A stretch of DNA of 64,000 bases, taken from Branchiostoma belcheri (lineage: Eukaryota > Chordata > Leptocardii > Amphioxiformes > Branchiostomatidae). Both the position numbers and the translations under genes were made by a program. The notes below the pieces were generated by a model, which worked only from the letters and a program-made list of their open reading frames with translations, was not told the origin of the DNA and did not search any database. The DNA lies in assembly GCF_001625305.1 (NCBI RefSeq), contig NW_017804131.1:2624075-2688074 (forward strand), given 5' to 3'. Shown here piece after piece: positions 37,492 through 48,066 of this stretch; within the stretch, counting starts at the first letter, position 1; every line of letters begins with the position of its first letter.

Positions 37492-38761
37492 CAGTTTTCA
37501 AGCAGTCAAAAGCTGAAATCTGTTCAGCGGCACACTTTCCTTTGCTTGAAATGTTAGTTTCTTCCATACAAGTAAGTTCATGGGTTCATGCTGCCATTTT
37601 AGCTAAAGTTTATCAGATTGCCAGGGCAGATAACAGGACATAAAATTTCGCAAATTATCATAACTACTTGCGTGTGGATCAAATGGCTACATTCCATAAA
37701 GGTGCGTGAAGTTCATGCTTTTAGACAGAATAGAGAACTAGACAGCACATTTTGTACATTTTCGACTTGAGCTGCTTGCTTTATTTCAACAGAAACCTTC
37801 CGTTGAAGGTGAAGACATGTGATACGAAAAGTATTTTGTAAGTTACCTTTGTGAAAATTATGGCTGTATGTGGTGTCAATAAATTTTTGTCTGTTTCGAC
37901 AAAAGCGTTATTTTTGCAGTTATTCATTTTTCTACAGGACACGTATAGACTATCAAACATTGTTATTAGAAAAAAATACCGAAAACTGTGATTAGCCCAC
38001 TCGATTGTAAACACTTTATTAAAGACGTGTGCTAGCCCTTATTGTTTGAGTAATTAAGATATGTTAGGTTCTATTCGACATTAGGTCTTATTCAACACAT
38101 TTATTTTATTGTTTGTTTCCTTATGTAGTTTGCCATGCATTGTACCATGTGCAATTGTGCAATAAAGTTCTATCTATACAATGTTGATATTGACTGCCGA
38201 GGTAAACAACGGGTGCAGTAGAACGCAAAAAAACAACAACTCATAATCAGTGCTGAGTCATTCTCTGTTCGAGACTTGTATAATTAAAAGAATATATATC
38301 AAGTTCGCCTGTCATGCCTAAAGGCGCCCTGCAAGTTCAGCTGTCTTGTTACGCAAATAGGCAGTCGTAGCATTGTCGGTGGTTGGTCCTACGTCGTCAA
38401 AATCGTGTGACGACCCACAGCTTAAGTGACCTCACCGTACTAGTATGTAAACATATCCTCTGTAGAGAGTGACAAGACGTCACAAGGAACGAAAGGTGCG
38501 TCGGTGTTGCGCGCTGTTGGCATGGTGATGTGTGACAGGGGCCAACCATTTCACCGTGGGGGTGTAGACATCGATACCCCTGCCCCTTTGTCTCGTTTGT
38601 CAAGGAGAAGACACCCGATACCGGCTCCTTTTTTTATGACCTGTAGAACAGTCGTGTCCACAATGACGCCTCAAGATGTGAGATTTGGACGTTTAAGACG
38701 GCGTTGTCACATAATCTAATACTTTTAAGTCCCGAGGAGGAGAGTTAAGGTACACTTCGCC
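37492..38761. other. Spacer H1-I
   Basis: The H1 3' region (to about 37900) is duplicated after H3, and more weakly after H2. The rest is AT-rich, then the gene I promoter with GGCATGGTG and CCAACCATTTCACC shared with G. No gene is seen. Confidence 0.45.
37878..37883 (+). terminator. Poly(A) signal, gene H1
   Basis: AATAAA lies in GTGTCAATAAATTTTTGT, a 3' block also found after H2 (48963-48968) and H3 (53342-53347). Confidence 0.55.
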
Positions 38762-41700
38762 ATGTGGGCCCCGCTCCTGGTGCCGTTACTCCTGTGTGGG
38801 ACAGGTGTGCTTGGGTACGACTATCAGACAGGTGAGTAGCCGCCATCTTTGTTCTGACAACAGCCTCACGGATGGACCGTGACGGCACATACAGTGTACT
38901 GCTTTCTGAAACATCTTTATCCTAAAATCAAGATCTGTTTTCCTCAAATTAGCCACTTTGCGGTGAACTGGGATGTCGGAAAAATTCTGTCATAGCTTGT
39001 GTACGTCTCGGTAATAAGGAATGGGTGTGTATACTTATATCGAAATTTCATTTATTTTGGTGGGGAGGGCTCCTGGTAACATTCCTGTCCGTGACTCAAC
39101 CAGAGATGTCATCGGTTGGTCAGAATCGTACTGGCAAGTTAGAGGTTAGAAAATCGACAGGTTAGTTGCTACATACATGTATATCGAGTTTTCTAGTTCC
39201 ATCTATTAACGTTCTTCCGGTATATGGCAAAAGTACTCGTTAATACAATGATTTAAAGCAGAACAGATCTAGACGTAAGTGCAACTATATACATGTATAG
39301 TGATCTTTACTTGTACCTAAAATTGTTCAGGTTCTGGTCCTTATCTGTATCCAAACAAACTAAAACTATGTTGGACATCATCTTTTTAGACTAAGGTGGG
39401 TAAATTCCATATCAAAGGATTTTGACAATTTTGAACTTGAAAATTATAAGCATTTTTAAATACGAGGACTCGTCGTTTGAGATTAGTGTTAATTCTCATA
39501 CACATGTGAGTATAATGACAGTTGACTACATGTATAACTCACTCCGTTTCCAAAAAAAAAGTTTTCAACCATACTGTAAATCGTACAAAACAGTTGCAAA
39601 ATGAGCAAAAATATACCGTAAGTTACAAAAAAAATAAGTAAAAACTATACCAATGTCGTAGAATTCCAAAATCAAACGAAATAGACGAAATTGTAAGGAA
39701 ATGAACTTGATGATTAGATTATTCGCCAAACCATATTCTGTCCCATTTGTTCAACCCTTATGACCACGTAGATTTCATACTGAAAACAACTTTTTTTTTG
39801 CAAAACTTTTCTTTTATTCGCACGCGCGCATCAGTTTTGGGGCTCCCGGAGGATGTCATCCATATAATCAAATCAACATGGCCTTACAGAAAAAACATAG
39901 TCAACGAAGGCGGAGTGTCTGCTCCCCTCCCCCACTCTTTGCTACAAATGAGGTCAACATTAATATCCACGTCTAGTATACGCTTCTTGGATGAGAAGAC
40001 CGTCTTGAATAATGGCTGTTTATAAAGTAAACGTTATATTGAGATGTGATTTCACTTCCATCACACATGTCGTTTGTGCTGGGTTGGTTATATAGTGTCT
40101 GTGACGTCCGGCGACCATGAGTCGTTCTTTCTTCTGTCTGATTCCGGCTGAAATCTCCTGGCTATTTGTAGGCTATACCTTATTCATCTAACCTTTTTCT
40201 CAACATGTCATGGATATCGATGTTATTGTGTTCCACAGTGTACATGTCAGGCAGATGTGGGTCGTCCATCTACCTGTCTGACTCCGGCTACATCTCATGG
40301 AGCTCGTCTGGAAACTATGGCAACAACGAAGACTGCACGGTGGTCTTCCAAAATTCCAACCCTGGTGGCGTCATATCTCTGCAGGTAATGCCCGAGTAGT
40401 TACTTCAATGAATGTCAACTCGCATGTCATTTGAAAAATCAAGTCTGATAACAAACTTCTGCAAAGGATATTACACGTGTTGTTAAATAGGTGGAATTCA
40501 TACAGTATGGTTTTTTCATCTTCTCGTTTGAGGTACTGTGAAGTTTTGATATTAAAGTAACCCATAAGATTTAGGAATTTGAAATCCTAATACTGAATCA
40601 CTTATGTTTTTGCTTTTAATCTTACGATGCAGTTCCCTCAAGTTAATATCGAGAACTCCGACCACCTTTTTATCTACAATGGAGCGTACTACAGCACACC
40701 ATCTTCCCCTTCAAGCGATTTCGTGAACAACAACAACATCCCCGGCACATTCTACTCCACCGGCGACATCATCACCTTACGGCTGGTCTCGGATTCGAGT
40801 GTAGGTGGAGCGTTTCAGTTGTTGTACACACGTACGGAGTTCACCCCTACGACGTCAGGTAAATTTGTAATTCAAAATTACTTTTTATCAGATGTATACA
40901 TGTATCAGCTAGCTGTGTTTGTCCGCTATTTTGACAGTGTTGCGTTTATGTATATTGACAGAGGTTTTCGAGCGGGCTAGTAGGCGGGTTAGGGTATGCG
41001 GATAGTCAACTTGTCATTTTTATCCACTTATTTGTCCTGTCATGTAGTTAAGAGGAAGGTAGGTGTAAGAAAGATATCAGGAATTCTTGGCCAGAAATGC
41101 ATGTGGTATGTGAATGTATATAAAAGACCTCTCCTGTAAAGCGACAACGACAGGAAGCAGTTAGCCTGGGTACCATCTGGATTTGCGCCACGCAACGCTC
41201 GAAAATTTTTTTCGAGCGTTGCGTAGCGAAAATCCGGATGGTACCCAGGCTAGTCCCAGACGTGATTTTTCGAGCGTTGCGTAGCGAAAATCCGGAGGGT
41301 ACCCAGGCTAGGAAGCAGTAAGGCAGTTCAAAACACAAGTTAATCTTTGTATTAGGTTTCACATGATTTAAGATAACATGGGGCAAGTCGTCTTTTCTGT
41401 GTTTCTTTTCTGTCTTACATGTTGCGGACATTCAAACAGATCCCCTGCTTTTGTACAGACCATGTTCGACTCGTCGACGGTTCAACCACCAACGAAGGGC
41501 GTGTGGAGGTGAGGCTGACGTATGGCGGCGACTGGGGCACAGTCTGTGACGACGGTTTTGACATGACCGATGCAGGCGTGGTCTGCAGATCACTCGGCTA
41601 CTCCGGCGCTTCAGACGTCCGTTCTTCCGCACATTTCGGTCAAGGTAAATTCTCTACATACATTCATGGTACTGTAACCTTGTCGCGGTTGGGAAGGATT

Positions 41701-42855
41701 TTCTTCGGGGCTGCTTAAGCTCTTCCCCGCCCGCCTCAGCTAGGTTTACGACGGGAGTTAATCAGACCCACCGCGATATATATTGTGCTGGGGCTAATCA
41801 CAGGCGTAACACTTCTACCGGACGGTCCGTTGTACTGGGCCAGGAAAACTATGACAACCTGCCAAACCACAATAGACTGGATACCAGGCTAATTTTTTAG
41901 TAGAGTACACATGTGAATCAGCATCATTGTACTAACCTAATATTTCTTCCATTTAATACCTATACTACAAGATTCAGGGCGGGCTAAATAGAGTTTCATC
42001 TCGGGTGTTGTGGCGCCAAGGTCATGAAATAGTCGTTCTATTTACGTTAACCACGTGCTGCTTTATTTCAGGTTCGGGCAACATTTACATGGATGACGTT
42101 GCTTGCACTGGGACCGAGAGCAAATTGCGTGACTGCCCTTACTCAGGGTGGGGAGTGCATAACTGTGGACATGGTGAAGACGTCGGTGTTGTTTGTCAAC
42201 TGCCACGTAAGTTATGAGGATTTACGTAAGATTATCATGTAACATGAAGAATGCATCTGTTGACAACATATATCAAACGAAGACAAGTGATGTACTAATC
42301 CAAATGCTGGTGTCAATGTGATAGTGTCAATGGTGTCAATGTGATAGTTAAAAAAAATCAATTCAACAGTATACAAAACCCTGCAAATGTTCATGTACCT
42401 GGACTTGTGCATGTTATGTGCATGTAGAATTAAAAAATTCCTGCACCACTCCAAGTTGAACCGGCACTACTAGTCTTCATATGTAAATAAATGGTATTTT
42501 GATGTATTTGATGATTTCCATGTATTTAGACCAGTTTCTTCACCACCACAGGTACAACGCCATCGAGTTGCAGCGGATTCCTCTGTAATGACGGGTACTG
42601 CATCTCCTCGGCTCTGGAGTGTGACGGCGTCTATAACTGTGGCGACCAAAGTGACGAACACTGCGGTATGTAGCTGCATTATATGACATTAGGACGATAC
42701 AAGAAGTCAACTTTTTGGTAATTTCCTTAGAAAGTCCATCCTTCGCCATATTGCAAATAAGTGCCTTTCAGGAAGTGAAGGTGCCCAAAAGTGTGACATT
42801 ACGAGTGTGTTTAAAAGCTGAAAATACAGAATGATGTCATCCAATCAATTAACAC

Positions 42856-42918
<63 letters not shown>

Positions 42919-45302
42919 CACCGTACAGCCAGCAGATTTCGGTTAGTTGGTGGCTCAACTTCAGATGAAGGCCGCCTGGAGGTCCGACCTGTGGACAGTT
43001 TCGACTGGGGGACGGTTTGTGACGACCAGTTTGACACGAACGACGCCAATGTCGCCTGCAGATCGATGGGATACTCTCGTGCTGTTGAATTCTTTGGGTC
43101 CGCACACTTCGGGCAAGGTATGTTTAACGTTATCCGTATGCGATATATAGTGGTAAAGAACACGATGCCGTCGCATTTTCATGTCACCAGGCTTTGTATC
43201 ATATGCTTACTCTCCAAGCAGAGGTTTATGGTGGAAGATCGTTTGCTTTTTATATATGGTCTGTTTTTTTGTCTGTTGATGGTGGTAGAGACAAAAAAAA
43301 AACAGACCATATAAAAAGCAAACGATCTTCCACCATAAACCTCTGCTTGGAGAGTATCATATGCTGCCCAGCTCACCGTCACTATATAACCATTCACTTT
43401 TCTATCCTTGCAATCAACTCATCGGCGTTACCTCACATAATAAACGATACGATGGATAGAGATGTTTACATAGAAGGCAAGTTGAGTACACTGCCCTTTT
43501 CGAGTTGCTTGTTCATGGCTGACGTACTCGTCATAGCAATACTGCAGTAAAATCGGGCTACTGGCGAACTGGAAACACATGTCTTGAAATACCGTCACAA
43601 TGTACTTTCTCTACAACACTTAAAGGGTCGGGGAACATCTACATGGACGATCTTCAGTGTTCTGGGTACGAGAGCAGCCTGTTCGACTGCTCGTACGCAG
43701 GTTGGGGAGTTGAGAACTGTGGTCACAGTGAGGATGTCGGTGTCGTCTGTGGAAGTGGTGAAGGTAAGAATAGCTCTAGTGTGAACACTCTCTGATATTT
43801 AGGATGACAATCACAGGATATCACATTTCCAATATAGATTGATATCGATTCTATGTTGACCGTGCGACATTCTCTGTTCATTCACAACTTGTTGAGTGAG
43901 CTTTGTCTTCAACATGGGCTAGTCAAAGCATGCACTACAATTCAAACAACAAAACACAGGTATATTGAAAAGAGAACGCTTTGTCGGATCCCAAAAACTA
44001 CCAGCCTAAACATCAAACACTGTGTCAACATGTGTGCCCCTTTTTTTCTTATAGACCCCAGACTTCGTTTGGTTGGCGGCTCAGGTGCACATGAAGGCCG
44101 CCTGGAGGTTCGACCATTGGGCAGTTACAGCTGGGGGACAGTTTGTGACGACCAGTTTGAGATCAATGACGCCAATGTTGCCTGTAGGATGCTGGGATAC
44201 TCTGAAGCCACGGAAGTCCGTAGTTCCGCGTACTTCGGACAAGGTACGGCTGCTTTTGACTCCTACCTCAGACTTTGGGTAAGGTGCCTATTTCCAATAT
44301 CATACATTGTCTCCAAATCATTATTCACTAGATCATCATTCTCTCCCTTCATGTCTCTCTGTCTGTCTTTTAAAAATATTGTGTAAAATGTCCACAATTA
44401 GTAATATCTGAATATATCTGAAATGTTAATGATGATTTCTTGCATGTAATGTAGGCATGTTATTGTGTGCACGACTCATAGGCTCGGGGGACATCTACAT
44501 GGACGACCTTCAGTGCTCTGGGTACGAGAGCAGCCTGTTCGACTGCTCGTACGCAGGTTGGGGAGTTGAGAACTGTGGTCACAGTGAGGATGTCGGTATC
44601 GTCTGTGCCAGCACCGGTAGGGACATGTTTGTTCATAAATTAGGTTTGCAAATCATTTTAAAGTCGAGATTATGATAGACGACTGGTAGATAGAAGACAC
44701 ATATGTATTCTACGTTCAATATGATAGTCCGATTGACAGCATACAAGCACTGCTTCACGTTTCAGTGATCAGATGATGGGACAAATGGGAATCATTTTGT
44801 CTTTTTTCGTCTTCTGTTGTTCCTGTCGTGTGGCAAGAAACGTACAGCACATAAAATGTAAAATTGGTAATCTTAATAACCACATTCCACAGGTATACAT
44901 GTAGAACTGAGTGGCGGTGCCATCGCTGGAATCGTCATCGGTGTGCTGGTCGGTGTCGGTCTGTTGGCGGTGATCGTCCACCACTGCAAGAAGACCAGCT
45001 CAAGCCCCACGCCTGCCAACCGAGTCAACCCCAACCCACCTACAGCGAGGGTGACCACCACGACGTACCACCGCCCTACCGTGGTGTCACAAAACCCGCC
45101 TTATAACCCCCAGCACCAGCCGTACCCCCCGCCACAACAGTACCCTCCCCCTCCTGCCTACAACACTGCTCTGAACATGCCTAGACAGCCTCCCAGCGGC
45201 ACCACACCTTACCCCTCCAGCGGACCCGCACCGTATTCGTACTCATCCCAAGATCCGGCGTATGCCCCTCCCCCCGAACCGTTTAGATACGGCATGCAGT
45301 AG
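38762..45302 (+). CDS. Gene I: CUB-SRCR-LDLa-SRCR-SRCR type I membrane protein
   Basis: Exons 38762-38831, 40239-40384, 40633-40858, 41459-41644, 42072-42206, 42552-42665, 42929-43117, 43626-43763, 44055-44243, 44482-44616 and 44893-45302 give 645 residues. Domains: signal peptide ([18 protein letters not shown]), CUB (24-147), SRCR1 (148-254), LDLa (255-292), SRCR2 (293-401), SRCR3 (402-509) and a helix near 516-538 ([12 protein letters not shown]). The CUB second exon reads ENSDHLFIY and DFVNNNN where G has [10 protein letters not shown] and DICNNN, so both cysteines of one disulfide are gone. SRCR2 and SRCR3 second exons are almost identical, a recent internal duplication. The tail has [13 protein letters not shown] (NPxY), [13 protein letters not shown] (PPxY) and a C-terminal [15 protein letters not shown]. 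Confidence 0.88.
38838..38851 (+). promoter_or_regulatory. YY1-like motif at start of intron 1, gene I
   Basis: AGCCGCCATCTTTG lies six bases after the donor, identical to the copy in gene D. Confidence 0.5.
39546..39883. mobile_element. Harbinger-like MITE in gene I intron 1, 5'-truncated
   Basis: This is the reverse complement of most of the element at 34013-34416. Matching landmarks are TTCAACCATACTGTAAATCG, ATTCGCACGCGCGCATCAGT and the terminal ATAATCAAATCAACATGGCC, which is followed by TTA. The other TIR is missing. It lies between the signal exon and the CUB exon. Confidence 0.7.
41162..41310. mobile_element. Foldback MITE, family 1, with partial internal duplication
   Basis: It starts TAGCCTGGGTACCATCTGGA and ends GGAGGGTACCCAGGCTA, as in the element at 20570-20687 but with a different core (GCGTTGCGTAGCGAAAATCC). 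The right half is present twice, separated by GTCCCAGACGTG. The flanking direct repeat is GGAAGCAGT at 41153-41161 and 41311-41319, again 9 bp. It lies in the intron between CUB and SRCR1 of gene I. Confidence 0.82.
42859..42915. repeat. (CT)n tract serving as polypyrimidine tract
   Basis: 57 bases of perfect TC repeat end 13 bases before the acceptor of the gene I SRCR2 exon (CTGTCCACCGTACAG). It occupies the position of the polypyrimidine tract, so its length may affect splicing. Confidence 0.9.
43208..43356. mobile_element. Foldback MITE, family 2, with 9-bp target duplication
   Basis: Arms of about 60 bases (TACTCTCCAAGCAGAGGTTT and onward, mirrored by AAACCTCTGCTTGGAGAGTA) surround a loop of about 30 bases. 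The flanking direct repeat TCATATGCT is at 43199-43207 and 43357-43365. The sequence is unrelated to family 1, but size, fold and 9-bp duplication agree. It lies between the two SRCR2 exons of gene I. Confidence 0.8.
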
Positions 45303-46558
45303 CTCGTATTCTAGGGCCAGATTGAAATTTGGTTCATTTCTTGTAACCGTTACATATCGGCATACACATTTTGAAAGGCGTAGCCCAACAACTTTATTCA
45401 GAAACGCACTGCTTTAACATTTTAATGCGATGTACGTATATCACGTACTTGTGTCCTAAGGTACATGTCATACATGTATATGGTTATATTTATCAGCAAC
45501 GTTATGTCAGAATGTTGATACCGTGACGTACAGAATTGATAACATAAGTTTTATGAAAAGCAACTATGTCTTTTGCCAAATTGTACAGTCTTCTGTAAAA
45601 GCACGACTAGTCCTTTGTAAATCATTGTGTGCCAATTGTTTGAAGATATCTTTATGCAAATAAAAGAGTATTTTGCAACAGAATTTCTGGTGTTTATTTT
45701 GTGTATGTTTGCTCGCAAAGCACGTTCCTTAGCGCACTTAGCTCATGGTAGCAAAATAATTTCAGGTTCGAGTTTTAGAATGTCTGTAAACCTCATTGTC
45801 ATATATATAGCAGATCAATCATGATTATATCTAAGCTTCCCAATTACACCAAGCTCATTGACAATTTTCATCATAAAAACGGACACATGGAAATTTCGGC
45901 CTTATCTTCGAAACACAAAAGCAGTCCTTGGCATGGTACTCCAATAAATGTACGATCACAGCTTGTGTTACACCATTGTAAATGATAAGCTTTTCAGAGT
46001 TGAACTTCCTCCCTGTCCCACTTCTACAGAATCTTTCACGGGCGCTATTGAAAAGAAATCTCTCAACTCGTCCAACTACTGAGAACTTGATCCCACGCTT
46101 CCGTCTCGATTACAATCCACACGTTTCCATAATAACAAGCATCCACCCCCATCTATTGGCATTGTCATTGTCAGACAAATGTTCCACCTATCTACGTACA
46201 GCTAGAACAGTGCCTAGATGTGGTCAATTGGCTTTGCACTGAGCTGCACCGTTAGAAATATACATAATTATATATAGTGCAATGTGATTGATAAACAACA
46301 ACGGAGATATGGTCGTCCGAAATTGTTTTTAGATAACCTTTCGTTTTTGCAACTTGAAAGACAAGAAGGTAGAAGTCAATGGTCATCTGTGATTGACTTG
46401 CCGTTGGGTAGTAACGACCAACGACTTATTGTGGCTAGGTTGATCAGATTTCTCGCCCACGCAGACAAAAATGCTGCTTTTTTCATAGCACCAGGTACCT
46501 TTTGGAGTTTCATAAAGGGAAAGGCACTCGGTCTATGCTGTTGGCATCTGACGTTAAG
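45303..46558. other. Spacer I-H2, including the H upstream block
   Basis: The first part is the 3' UTR of I. About 45890-46558 is the H2 copy of the duplicated H upstream block. No other gene is seen. Confidence 0.5.
45659..45664 (+). terminator. Poly(A) signal, gene I
   Basis: AATAAA lies about 360 bases after the stop codon, followed by GT-rich sequence (GGTGTTTATTTTGTGTATG). Confidence 0.5.
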
Positions 46559-48066
46559 ATGGCACGGTATCTTTGTCTGCTCGTGTTTGTGACTTTGTTC
46601 CAAAACTCGCTTCAATCAGGTATGTGGAATATGTTGGTCATTTAAAACCGAAACGAAAACAAGAAAATTGTCAGCTTTGATGCTTTTTGATGTAGTCGTA
46701 TCTGTATGAAAACTACTTCAGAACATTCTGTGAACGGTGGCATTAAGAAACGTTATCCTTCAAGTCCTAAACCACACAAAACATACCATATCATATTAGG
46801 ATTTCAACACGGAAAGTGTGAGATCTTGGGAGTTTTTCTGTAGTGTTACTAGCCACTAAGACGAATGTGTTGACGATTACTACGTCATGTTTTTAATTTG
46901 TACCATTAGGTTGCCAGACAGTCCGTATTTCTGGGGCCACCAGGTACCAGACCAGCCGGATGACAACCTACACCATGACGGGTCGGACTCACGACGGCCG
47001 GCCGGTGTATCAGAGCTCCCGTGGAGACTACCTGTACTACGACTCATCTGATACAACCTGGAATGTTGGCCCCACCGTGGGGAGTGCTTCGGTGGGGATG
47101 TATCTTCGGGGCGACACCAGCTATTACGCTGACGACACGTCCGGCATTTGGTATCTGACCACTGACGTCAACAGCTTTCAGGCAGACAGTCGTGTGAGTG
47201 TCTCTTGCTATACATCTACAGGTAAGTACAAAACTTTCTACGTGAATTTTGTTGCAATTTGTGAGCACCGTTAACGCATGGAAGTCCACTATGTTAGACT
47301 GCCTAAGATATTCATAGCGCAGGGGATATGCGAGTTTTAGATCAGCCGAATAAAAAAAAAATTTAACGGCTCTCGGTGCTGATATTGACACATTAGCGCA
47401 CCAATTGCAAATCCGCAGTTTGTTTTAGACAGATTAGCATAAGAGGCTCGGTGGGCGCCACCGTACAGGTGGGAAGTAGTATAAAGTGCCTTTCCAATTG
47501 GCACAACGTCGGGCGAGTATCGAACCCGGGACCTATTGGTTCCGAGTCCAACGCTCTAACCGTTGCGCCACCGTTGATGAGTTTATGCACCCACCAACAA
47601 CTCACTACGTTTTGTCATCTGACACCAATTTACTATTTCCACAGTCTTTCGACAGTCTTTTTCCATATGGTATGCTTATAACTCGGTGACTAACACTTAA
47701 GTGTCTGTCTTTGTGATTGATCCGTGTATTTTGGGGATATGGCTGTAAAAATTTGTTAAAAGTAGCTGTGTATGTATATGTACTCGTACCTGTACTTGTC
47801 TCCATGATTTGAATATACAGTGTTAAAAAAAAGACAAAAAAAAACTCGGTGACTAAACAAACATGGGTTTAAAATCATATTTCAAATGGATTATCATCGT
47901 ACCCTACATGTTGTTTTCGTAAGGTATCGTGTTGGGGACAAGCTCGTTGGAGCTTAGCACCGGGGCCATCATCGGCATCGTATTCGGAGTCCTGGCTGCG
48001 GTTGTGCTGATCGTCCTCTCCGTCTGTAAGAAAACCGGCGGGGCCAGTCCTGTAACACCTGTCTAG
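46559..48066 (+). CDS. Gene H2: unnamed-domain membrane protein, truncated tail
   Basis: Exons 46559-46619, 46910-47221 and 47924-48066 give 171 residues. The signal peptide [20 protein letters not shown] and the domain (21-124) closely match H1, with [18 protein letters not shown] and DDTSGIWYL. The helix (about 138-158) begins LSTGAIIGIVFGVL. The cytoplasmic tail is only about 13 residues (CKKTGGASPVTPV) and then stops. The DNA after the stop still resembles the H1 and H3 tails (GCCGTGCCGGATCCATC, GGTTACCCTCC) but no longer in one frame. The PPxY box is therefore lost. It may be a tailless decoy receptor or an early pseudogene; its ectodomain and splice sites are intact. Confidence 0.75.
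47445..47575 (-). repeat. tRNA-derived SINE in gene H2 intron 2
   Basis: On the minus strand an A-box-like TGGCGCAACGG and a B-box GGTTCGATAC (complement of 47517-47526) are spaced as in a tRNA. They are followed by a body with TGTGCCAATTGGAAAGGCAC. The tRNA-like part cannot form a fully paired functional tRNA, so I call it a SINE rather than a tRNA gene. Confidence 0.65.

Noticed and set aside
47511-47572. Genuine tRNA gene on the minus strand
   Set aside because: The A and B boxes are present, but the acceptor and anticodon stems do not pair fully and a SINE-type body follows. It is treated as a SINE.
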